Below the pieces are notes generated by a model. That model searched no databases, had not been told where the DNA came from, and saw only the letters and a list, made by a program, of their open reading frames with translations. DNA of 64,000 nt from Cyclina sinensis (lineage: Eukaryota; Mollusca; Bivalvia; Venerida; Veneridae). Position numbers and translations under genes: made by a program. The stretch covers positions 29,490,304-29,554,303 of the forward strand of contig JAAONU010000004.1 in assembly GCA_012932295.1 (NCBI GenBank), read 5' to 3'. Shown in pieces: positions 54,701-64,000 of the stretch (position 1 is its first letter; the number at the start of each line of letters is the position of its first letter).

Positions 54701-55534
54701 TATTATATATAAATAAGATACTTGGCAAATATTAACAAGTGGCAAATGCATATACATGTAAAGAAGCATAAGTAAGGAAAATGGCTGCTTGAAACATTGT
54801 TATACTGGTAATACCATAACTAGTTACATCAAAATAATGGAGGAACAGCAAGTCTGTGTATCATTAAAAATTTCAAGTATATTTGTGAAAAACATGAGAC
54901 TGAAATTATAAACTGAATACATCATTTAGTATTAAATAACATTATTTAATTCCGCTTTTTACTAGAGAGAATTGTATGTTTCAACTTTACCATAAGAATT
55001 TTGTGTGACTGTCAATCATTGAAGTAACATTGAAACAAACGAACTTTGAACAGCATGTTGTACAAGTGTACTAGACGTTGTCACCATAATGCTTGTAGAT
55101 TTGAAATAATATTGCCGAGTTTGGAATTACCTTAACTGTAGCCAGCAGATAAAAAAATCATGTCTCTTATTTTATAGTGAAAAACAACTCAATTTTAAAC
55201 ACAAAAAGGTGTATGTAGCCTTCTCAAGAAAAAGTACACATTACATGCAATAAAAGTTCTCAAACTGAAAAGTGAGCTACAACATGCAGCAAATATGCAG
55301 CTACTGTAGAAAAATAAATTTTAAAGACCAGATGATAGTAACTGCACTGACATTAACACAGTGAGCACATTGGTATGACTGATATGGTATCTTTACTGTT
55401 ACTCAGCAGGTTTGTTTGTCGTAAGTAGGTTATAGAGTTGTAAATTATAAACTTCCTTCCTGAATTAACCATCACACATGCTCAATGTATGTTCTTCCCT
55501 AGAGAAAGGAAATCAATCTGCGTAAACTGCTTCC
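51791..55534 (-). other. Convergent intergenic region, probably including the GOLGA4 3' UTR
   Basis: No coding exon is supported. On the - strand an AATAAA lies at about 52168-52173, a possible distal poly(A) signal for the golgin gene. A fold-back element lies at 54314-54445. The open frames at 53850-54624 have no motif. Confidence 0.4.
54314..54445. mobile_element. Fold-back (MITE-like) element with 37 bp inverted arms
   Basis: Left arm 54314-54350 (starting ACACTGGTTGC) and right arm 54409-54445 (ending GCAACCAGTGT) pair over 37 bp with a few mismatches, enclosing a 58 bp loop with its own CTCGGCAGAGCCTCG-type palindrome. There is no coding capacity. Confidence 0.7.
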
Positions 55535-55609
55535 TCACACTATTGACAGCAGTTCTCTGGTCTTGGGCTTGAGTCTTTGTTTTCTCCTCAGCCACAAGCT
55601 CTTCTTGGA
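55535..55609 (-). CDS. GOLGA4: GOLGA4-like putative terminal exon
   Basis: Acceptor ATAGTAAG at 55610-55617, entering in phase 0, gives SKKSLWLRRKQRLKPKTREL then LSIV and a stop (TGA at 55535-55537). The basic SLWLRR after GRIP recalls the SWF/SWL ending of other GRIP proteins. Another frame of the same DNA reads VQEELVAEEKTKTQAQDQRT and looks coiled-coil-like, so either the frame or the splice site may be different. Tentative. Confidence 0.5.
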   Translation of the reverse strand, partial: SKKSLWLRRKQRLKPKTRELLSIV

Positions 55610-55716
55610 CTTACTATAAAATACATAATATCACTGTGGCTCTGCTAAGAAGTTCGCAACCAATTCTGAAATACAAGAAGAAGAAATTCAATATTTAATT
55701 ACAGCATTTAAAATAT

Positions 55717-55771
<55 letters not shown>

Positions 55772-58700
55772 AAACAATTACAAAATATCATAACAAACAA
55801 TTACAAAATATCATAAAACTTGAATAATTTATCAAATACAACAAAACACACAAGTCATACTACTCAAATGAAGTAAAGCACTGCTCAAATGAAATAAAGC
55901 ACAAACATTTTTAAAGAAAAAAAAAAGAAAAAACTATTACAATTTTCTTAAAATTAGTTTAAATTTGAGCAAAGTTCTCATAAGTCAATAGTTTTTCCTA
56001 TTACCACATAAGATTATGTGTTAACAGGATATTAGCCCTGTCCATCAAAATAATTGTTCAATATTCAACAAACAATCCCTTACACCAAGGAAAAAAATCA
56101 CCTATAATGCCAAGTTGTGGAATAAAGGATAAAGACTTGAAGAGAAAACAAAAAACCTGACCAATGAACTATTTAAGAAGATACATGTACATCTGAAGAA
56201 CTCGGTGTAAACCGGGTATCTCCTAATTTACCTATCATGCGGTTATTTTAACTTTACTCATACTAAGCTTGACTAGCTGGTAAGGTGTGACTAGAGCCAA
56301 GAAGCATGAATGTGTAATACAAATTCAAAGTAATATAATTACAGAAATGTCAGAGCATGACCAAATCACAGCTGACATATAACAAAACATATCCTAACAC
56401 TTGTAACAGAAGATAACCAAATGCTAGTAATAAGTTTATACACATGTAAGTATTTCTACCAGAAGCAAGAATATAAATGTGCAACAGAAAGATAAGTGAA
56501 AAATACTAACAAAAAGCTTAACCAATTTTTTTTTTTTTTTTTTTTTCTTAGTAAATACCTAAACCAAAAGAAATGTATATTAAATGAATATTTTAAAAAG
56601 GAAGATGTAAATACTTTCCAGAAAGATAAAATGATAAAGGGAGAATACTTCATGCAAGGGTTATAAAAAAGATATTCTGACCATACTAGGTGGGCTGTGG
56701 ATTAAATGAGGCAGAGAAATAGAGAATTTTGTAAACAAGAATATGCATTTTTAACAAAGTCTAAAATCAGAGGACAACATAAGTTTTAATATACAGTCAA
56801 ATTTTAAACTAAGACGGAAAATTGTCCATCTTCAAAATTACTAAGACTGCATAAATATAATAATACAGAAGCATTAAGCTTATCTTTTGCTTAGTATTAA
56901 TTACTCTAAAAGTATAAAGCTAGACATGACTGGTAACTTAAAAGCTTTGGAAATGATTGTGCAAAGTGGTTTCAAAAGAAATTATCAGGGAAAAAAGGAA
57001 TTATTTTGTAACTGGCAAACATAAAATAAGCTGCCATAAAATCATCTAATCAACTATCTTTAACCTGCATGTGATTGCTACATGTCATGTTTGCATTTTT
57101 CAGTTTCTCTTTGTATTGTAATAAACTCATATGCCAGTACTGATTCAAGTTTGATAAAGATCTGTTCAGTTGAGATAATTTCTCATATTTAAATATATAT
57201 TAAACTGATGTCAAAGACACTTCAAGACCCCTGGTTCTTCCAAAGGAAGAGTTGCATTACTGTGTTTTCTTTCCTTTTACAGTTTCAAGCAGAAAGTATA
57301 CAAACTGAACATTTGAACAATCAAAAAGTATGACAATTTTCTATTTACAGAACAGAACAGTTTAATGAGAAAAAAATCTAAACTGGAAATGTCAAAAACT
57401 GATGAGCTTTATTATCATTTTCAATTAAAAAATAGGCCGAATGATGACACCCACACACACCATGGACCCAAGACATTACTTTACTCCCCTCCCCACCCCC
57501 TTCACCACCACCACACACTTACAGCTTTCTCTTCCTTGGCCATCACTTGTTTCATCTGATCTTCTGAGAACTGTACGACAGTCCCAATAACACGAGATAA
57601 TGTCTTCGTCTCCTTCCCCATCATATACATGTATAAAATGTTCCGTAAATACTAAAAATAGAAAAAAGAAAGAAAACCTTAAATCTTAATGCTTTTATCC
57701 AATTATGTTCATTTAATAAAGCTTTTGATATTCATGGGATTTATTTTCAAATTTAAACAAATATCTAAAAATAAATTTGTAATGATTAGTTTCAGTACAT
57801 GAACTGGCTTTATCAGTTATGATCAAAATTCCCAATAATAGGTATAATGTCCAATTTTATTAATGAAACCTTTTTTATGATTATTAAAAAATTTCATTTT
57901 CTTGTTCCTTAAATAAATTTTCAACTTTAGTTCTGAATCAATTATCACTTGACCTAAAATAATAAAAAATGAGTTACTAAAGCCTCTTTTTAACCTCACT
58001 CAACATGTCAAGGACAAAACTATTACTTCTAATATGACAAGAAACTCAATGTACTTTCTTCTACATTCTCAACACAAATACTAGATTTCATCTTCTGTGA
58101 TACCATAAAAACTTTCTCACATAAAAAGTCAAGGATTGGTTTGAAACCTTTTTCACCTTTAACAAGAGACATATATATTCAATGACCTTGATATCTTTAC
58201 ATTATTATTTAACCATTATGAAAAATCAAAAGACCAGAAATATTCTGTGACATAAAACTTAGATGTAAAGAAAAAGAAAACACACTGCTGTACAAACCTC
58301 TAGTTGTGTAGGTTCTGTCAGCAGAGGTCCTGATGGTGTTCCATCAGTAAAGTATCCAGGACTGGACGGATAGTGAGAGAAACTGTTTGAGTGCATACTC
58401 TCTTCATGCTGTAAGATACGTGTATATATCTATTATTTACCAGCAACATAATGGTGTGCTGCATATTTTTTAATCTCGTTAGTCTGCAGCTAAATCTATC
58501 TGATGCAATTTTAGTTCCTTCTCACAGGTGTAAACATATCTATTAATGAAGCAGCAGAAATCAACTGCTTATGACCATCTTCAGCCATGCAGAGAAGGTT
58601 GCCTACTAAAATGCTAAGGCCAGCATGGTTTTCAAGTCAACCCACTGACCTTAATGCCAACAGGAAAAATTCCTAGGAACATAAGGTCTTAAAAGAGAGA

Positions 58701-61700
58701 ATTTTGTTTTCAAATACTCGACATTAAAGTACATACTGTTAGTCTTTTTAACAAAATGGAGTTTAAAAAATCTGAAATTCTATTGCAATAAAATCATAAA
58801 AGCAATGCACAAAAAGGCATGGCTAAAGCTCCGGATTATAGTTTTTCTTTGTAAGAATCTATGTAGGTGAGAAACCATTCTGATGCATTGGAAAACAGTT
58901 TCTTCCTTGATTACTTAAATTGTATTCTAACAACTAGTTTCATTAACCATCAAGCCACAAGAATCAAATTCAGTCCTGTAGTCAAAAATCATACAGACAG
59001 AAAAAAACTTACCATATTTGTTAGTTCTTTCTCCCTTAATCTACTTTTTGCCAATTCACCTTGTAACTGGGACACTTGAGCCTGTTGCATACAAAAGCAA
59101 CCCTCATAGTAAAGATCTTACACTTAACTATGTTATGTGGAAAACTCAATTTGTAAGCACTATAGCTATAACTACATCCAGCTGATACAAATTTCAAAAT
59201 GGTTTCCATGCTATCCCTATCATAGTGAAATGTGAATAAAATTTCACTTTCTTCTATTCTATCAAGGCAAAGAATTACACAATTGTTTTCGAATTCACCT
59301 TGGTTATTCCAGTAACAGTCTGCCCCAAGACAAAACAGAAAATTCATTCATCTTATGGTCCTGAAAACACCAATGCCAGACTATAAATTGTTCTGAGACA
59401 TAATTCATTATGTTCATAGGTATGATCAAAGTATAAAAGTCATCAATTTTCAACTTTATATGACTTTTATTTCCCCAATGTGGGTAAACTTCAGAATCTC
59501 TTGTTCTCAAGTATACAGGAATTGCATCTTTGAAAACTGACCTGTAGATTCATGATCTGTAACTCTGTGCTATCTTCTGTAAATCCTGAGATCCCATGAG
59601 AGCCATCAGGGGAGGCAATCAAGGGCTGGGGTAAGTAAGCCTTCTTCATGTCCTGTTGGCCCTTTAACTCAGCTACTTCAAGTCTGAAAGTAACATGGTA
59701 AGTAAATAAATAAACCTTACAAATTATCAAAGTTCAAAGGCAATTTACATATTCTTAACAAAGATGAACTAGAACTCTGATTTTCATTCACCTACACTTT
59801 ACCTATATGACATCTGCTTAAATTCAGTCTGGTAGCATTCCTTATACATTTGTTACAATATCATGCAATTATGATTTAAAGTATGGATTAAATGCCCTGG
59901 GTATATTGATGTCAGCCATACAAAATCTTATAAATGTGGACTAATGAGACAACAATCCACATGGAAGTGTGAAAGTAAAAAGGTTCAAGGGACACAGAAT
60001 AAAGACACAGATAAAATCTTTCTGCTTTAAACCATGAAAAGTTAATGCTAACAAGTCTTTGCCCCATCATATATGTCATGACATATGAGTTATTTATTAT
60101 TTCACACACCTGTGTTTCTCTTTGAGATCTTCAATCTGTTTGGTAAGAGCTATCATCTGGTGTCCCATATCACCTGAGCCCAGGCCTGACTGCACAGCAT
60201 CCATGGTCAGCTGGTTATAGTGCAGTAACTCCTGCAACATAAAGCATTATATTTTACCATTAATAAGACTAAACAATATTTTTTCTTCTAAGAACTTTTT
60301 TCTGTGTGACACCTATATCCCTATAAATACATAATCTTTCCATGATTTTTTTCCAGAAACATTCCAAAGCATTAAATTATAAATCATCAAATCCAAAAAC
60401 TGACAATTTGATGCAACATTTGTGTTACTCATTAAATGTAAGGTAAGTAATAATGTTTTGACTATTACTCATCAAATGTAAGTTAAGCAATAATGTTTTG
60501 ACTATGACTCATTAAATGTAAGGTAAGCAATAATGTTTTGACTATTACATGTACTCATTAAATGTAAGGTAAGCAAAAATGTTTTGACTATGACTCATTA
60601 AATGTAAGGTAAGCAATAATGTTTTGACTATGACTCATTAAATGCAAGGTAAGCAATAATGCTTTGACCATTACTCATTAAATGTAAGGTAATCAATAAT
60701 GTTTTGACTATTACTCATTAAATGTAAGGTAAGCAATAATGTTTTGACTATTACTCATTAAATGTAAGGTAAGCAATAATGTTTTGACTATCGCTCATTA
60801 AATGTAAAGTGAGCAATAATGTTTTGACTATCGCTCATTAAATGTAAGGTAAGCAATAATGTTTAGACTATTACTAATTAAATGTAAGGTAAGCAATAAT
60901 GTTTAGACTATTACTCATTAAATGTAAGGTAAACAATAATGTTTAGACTATTACTCATTAAATGTAAGGTAAGCAATAATGTTTTGACTATCACCCATTA
61001 CATGTAAGGTAAGCAATAATGTTTTGACTATCACTCATTAAATGTAAGGTAAGCAATAATATTTTGACTATTACTCATTAAATGTAAGGTAAGCAATAAT
61101 GTTTTGCCTATCAGACCAATTCCTCTCTCTCTCAACAGTCTCTCATTTACCATCATGATGAATTTAAAGTATATTTGTGGAAAAAGAAAGGCACATTTTT
61201 TTCTTGGCACGAGGTATTTGAGATGTTGAGTATTTATCATCTGTGCAGACATGATTCACTACATTTTCGAAGGCATACTGGTTTTGAGAACTCTGATATA
61301 TAAAAACAATAGGTTTTTAATGAGAGAAAACGTAAGAATTAAAAGATGTGTTATGAATTTTTAAAAACTTAGTTGGCCTTTCTTTTTTCATCCAGTGTTG
61401 CTTCTTTCAACCTTTAACATACAGACTGTCTGAGATATTTTTGTTCAAGTACAAACAAATCCATTTAGACACCTAGCTAATGCATATGTAAGTGAAAAGC
61501 TAACTTGGAATTGTAGGCTTTTAAACTTCTTCTATCACATATGAGGGAATAAAACATGGAAAGAAAAGGGATTTCTAAGGATGACTATGGTCTATAAAAC
61601 AAGTGGGCCTCAGTGTCCCATAATATATCCTTACATGCTTCAATGTAAAGTAATGGTTTTAAAAGGAAAATAAAAACATTAAACCATGATATTCTAAATG

Positions 61701-61953
61701 CTGAGATGAGTTTAGTTAAAACAAACTGCTTTATTTAAACTTTTTTTATGTTAAAACTTTTATTATTCTTTAATGACTAAACTTGCTAACTTCGGGATCT
61801 GATATCTGAACAACAATCCTCTATAACATGCAGGTGAGGAGTGGACAAACCCAGTAGTGAAATACAAATAAACATGCATAGAAATAAGACAGATACCTTG
61901 CACTGAGCGTTTGGACCAGAAGGCCTTGATGCTGCTGACAATGACGGCACGGA
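55535..61953 (-). CDS. GOLGA4: GRIP-domain golgin, 3' part (GOLGA4/golgin-245-like)
   Basis: Golgins with a C-terminal GRIP domain bind ARL1-GTP at the trans-Golgi and tether transport vesicles. Seven exons are recognised on the - strand; the rest of this long coiled-coil protein lies beyond 64,000. Read 5' to 3', the encoded pieces are SVPSLSAASRPSGPNAQCK; ELLHYNQLTMDAVQSGLGSG through LTKQIEDLKEKHR; LEVAELKGQQDMKKAYLPQP through STELQIMNLQ; AQVSQLQGELAKSRLREKEL; HEESMHSNSFSHYPSSPGYF through PTQLE; then the GRIP domain YLRNILYMYMMGKETKTLSR and VIGTVVQFSEDQMKQVMAKE. The Tyr of EYLRN is the ARL1-contacting residue known for the family, and YMMGKETKT closely recalls golgin-245, which is why I prefer GOLGA4 to GCC1, GCC2 or GOLGA1. 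Phases agree through exon E. The last exon is less certain. Confidence 0.8.
55720..55769. repeat. (AT)n microsatellite
   Basis: About 25 uninterrupted AT dinucleotides, in the last GOLGA4-like intron. Confidence 0.95.
57523..57651 (-). CDS. GOLGA4: GOLGA4-like exon E with the GRIP core
   Basis: Acceptor ATTTTTAG, donor GCT|GTAAGT, phases 0/0. Encodes YLRNILYMYMMGKETKTLSR and VIGTVVQFSEDQMKQVMAKE, then EKA. Confidence 0.9.
58298..58408 (-). CDS. GOLGA4: GOLGA4-like exon D
   Basis: Acceptor ATCTTACAG, donor GAG|GTTTGT, phases 0/0. Encodes HEESMHSNSFSHYPSSPGYF and TDGTPSGPLLTEPTQLE, the hinge leading into GRIP; the last residues (QLE) belong to the domain. Confidence 0.87.
59013..59081 (-). 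CDS. GOLGA4: GOLGA4-like exon C
   Basis: Acceptor ATGCAACAG, donor ATG|GTAAGT, phases 0/0. Encodes AQVSQLQGELAKSRLREKEL plus TNM, coiled coil. Confidence 0.85.
59542..59683 (-). CDS. GOLGA4: GOLGA4-like exon B
   Basis: Acceptor TTACTTTCAG, donor CTACAG|GTCAGT, phases 2 to 0. Encodes RLEVAELKGQQDMKKAYLPQ and FTEDSTELQIMNLQ. Confidence 0.85.
60110..60231 (-). CDS. GOLGA4: GOLGA4-like exon A
   Basis: Acceptor ATGTTGCAG, donor CACAG|GTGTGT, phases 0 to 2. Encodes ELLHYNQLTMDAVQSGLGSG and IALTKQIEDLKEKH, coiled-coil-like. Confidence 0.85.
60424..61110. repeat. 40 bp minisatellite in a GOLGA4-like intron
   Basis: About 17 units of AGGTAAGCAATAATGTTTTG plus ACTATTACTCATTAAATGTA, in strict 40 bp register from about 60600 to 61100, with a few point variants such as TATCGCTC and TTTAGACT. 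Confidence 0.95.
61897..61953 (-). CDS. GOLGA4: GOLGA4-like exon (most upstream seen)
   Basis: Acceptor GTGTTTTAG, donor AAG|GTATCT on the - strand, phases 0/0. Encodes SVPSLSAASRPSGPNAQCK, a Ser/Pro-rich non-coiled segment. Confidence 0.7.
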
Positions 61954-64000
61954 CTAAAACACAATAAATACAATACCATCAACACAATATATAGCAAGCA
62001 TATATATCCATCTACAAGTTTAATTACATAAATAAACAATTTATTTACGAACCAGAAAAATAGACTATAAACTAACCAAAAAGTATCTCCTATACATTCT
62101 TGCATCTTTTCACTTTTCATAAGCATTTTATTGCAAAATGAAAAAATCTTATGTTTTTGTATAGAATCACTTGACTTCTTTGACTATGATAAAAAATCGT
62201 AACGATAAAACGTTTTGAAAATGCTGTTTTTTTTTTTATAAAAACCTGTGGAAAGAGTCACACTCAATCAAATTCAAACTCGTAGCTGAATACATATGGG
62301 GCAAAACATCACACAGTAAAACAGTATTGCTTTTGAAATGATAGACATAGATAAACTTTCTTAAAGTAAATAAATATGATAAAATGAAGTAATCATTGTG
62401 CTCAATAAAATAAATGATAAAAGCTCTACAGCTTTTCCTATCAACCAACAATTAACAAATTGAAGAAACTTTTAATAAGAAAAAAAGCAAATGACAGAAA
62501 CCCGAACACAATTTACAAATTCACTTTTTACTGTTCAACTTTAAAACTTATATATCACTAAAAAAACTCTAATTACAAGAAAGGATGTCAATGATTTCCA
62601 AATTTCATATTAAAGTTCTTCAAACAAATTCTAAACCATTATCAAGTTATTTGTTACATTTATACAAATTGGGGAAAATTGCATATCCACTATATGCCAT
62701 GGTGTAGCAAGTATTTTAGAGGGCAATTCAAATTTTAAAAAGCATGGTTCTCTAGTCTTACTTTCCTTAACAATTTCAATTAATATTGTATTTATTTTCT
62801 GAATTACAGACATTTAGATTATCTGAAAATATAAATCAATCAATCAATCAATATTAACTACTTCAATTTTCCTGAAAAGATCTTCTATTCTCTGCTTTGG
62901 TCATACATCTTGCACTATCATACTATGTGCATGCTAATACATGTATTTTGGCATGAGAACAAACAATGTTTTCTGTGATAAACACCAGTTGCGTTGATGA
63001 TATGATGTGTAATCATCATGTGTTTGAACATTAGTTTTTAATGTCTGTTCAGTATTATGTAACTGAACACTTTTTTGTATATTATGACAGGAAAAGTCAC
63101 AAGAGACAAGCCAAAATGATCTTCTCCAATATGAGTCCAAATAAATCCAATAACGTACAGAAAATGTTAATCTTTTTATTGTCTTGTGACTGAATATGAA
63201 AGTTTGTAACAGAAAGATCTAATGCAACTTGGAAAAGACCAGCCACAGTGGAAAATAAACTCAGGTTATCCCACACTGAAAACCAACACTCTAGTTCACT
63301 CAGCCGAAGAACTGATTCCCTGATGCATTTGTCAGGTTGTATTTATACAATGACAGGCTGGTATGTACTGGACCATAACAATTTTACACCTAATTTATTA
63401 ATATTTTTTCCCCTAACAGTATGTCATTTTATTCTTTATATAATTGTAACTGGCAATGGCAATTTGTACCCGGGGACTGTATACTTCTGTTTTTTTTTAA
63501 GCACTGGCATACAAAAATCCTGTATTATTCTGCACTGGCTGGTTTGGTACTAAAATATTTTCTTTGCATGCAATTCTTGTGAATTAGCAACAGAAGCATG
63601 GTATTGCAGGAACAGATTAGATGTTAAAATTAGATAAAGAATTACTGAACATATTACTTATCAAAAAAGCTGATCATGGCATGTGACAAACTCTGAAGAA
63701 TTATCACAAGGCGATCCCCAAGCCATCGTAAATCTTTTTCAAACATTACAGTTTGTGTGAAATATAACAGGGAGGAAGGGTTAGGTTTCTATTATTTTGT
63801 TACTTTTAAACCATGCTTAATACAGCTGACAATTACAAATATATAATCCATATTTATTACATTACTATTCAAGTAATCTATTGTCACTTTTGTAGTGGAT
63901 TATCGGTTCACCAGTTTCTCATTGATATCCCTAATTATAACAGACGGATGACAACAACAAGAGCTGAAGCAGTGCTTCAATACAACCATGCCACAAAAAC
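61954..64000 (-). other. Probable GOLGA4-like intron, no exon recognised
   Basis: AT-rich sequence between the last exon seen and the window edge. It has a (CAAT)n run near 62837-62854. I found no coiled-coil-coding segment with matching splice sites on the - strand. The open frame 63248-63553 (+) has no support. The final 70 bases (GACGGATGACAACAACAAGA) look like the edge of another dispersed repeat. Confidence 0.5.

Noticed and set aside
63248..63553. 101-codon + strand open frame near the right edge
   Set aside because: No domain or signal, AT-rich, opposite to the golgin gene and probably in its intron.

Overview
This is a 64 kb piece of an AT-rich, intron-rich animal genome. A clam-like bivalve mollusc is the best guess. 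The basis is the ACLY protein sequence, compact exons separated by repeat-filled introns, tRNA-derived SINEs, CR1-like LINEs, and many dispersed elements with GTCCGTCC tracts and tandem cores. The species assignment is inference; nothing here proves it.

Layout. 1-10.9 kb is intergenic and dominated by dead non-LTR retrotransposons: a decayed CR1-like copy (about 1990-4270), a second decayed LINE (about 5370-7940), and a younger CR1-like LINE (about 7941-10576) inserted into it, with the host LINE resuming at about 10577-10790. From 11,940 to 49,722 on the + strand lies a complete ATP-citrate lyase gene (ACLY). It has 25 coding exons whose splice phases all agree, giving 3,282 coding bases (1,093 aa plus stop; human ACLY is 1,101 aa). 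A 5' non-coding exon probably lies near 11.0 kb. On the - strand, 55,535-61,953 holds the last seven exons of a GRIP-domain golgin that best resembles GOLGA4 (golgin-245/p230); its 5' part lies beyond the right edge. The two genes are convergent and share the 49.7-55.5 kb interval for their 3' UTRs.

The ACLY introns are the most interesting part. They carry at least six non-autonomous elements in three families. Family A is bounded by AGCTCACCTG and CAGGTGAGC, family B by ATGCCCCC and GGGGGCAT, and family C ends in an AGGACA/TGTCCT hairpin. The best-preserved copies share one architecture: a 5' subterminal hairpin, a GTCCGTCC-rich tract, a core of about 145-165 bp tandem units, a subterminal inverted repeat, a short 3' hairpin, and a common end (T)CTTGTT. 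This resembles Helentron-associated (HINE/pearl-type) rolling-circle elements. The 5' hairpins differ in sequence between copies but stay paired. One core is an eight-unit array carrying perfect nuclear-receptor DR1 motifs inside this lipogenic gene.

Other points: a 40 bp tandem repeat that copies the exon 20 splice donor four times; a 660 bp higher-order repeat in intron 18 with a 389 bp identical stretch; two same-family elements in direct orientation flanking exons 19-22; and two minisatellites (25 bp in ACLY intron 22, 40 bp in a GOLGA4 intron) whose long open frames are not genes.
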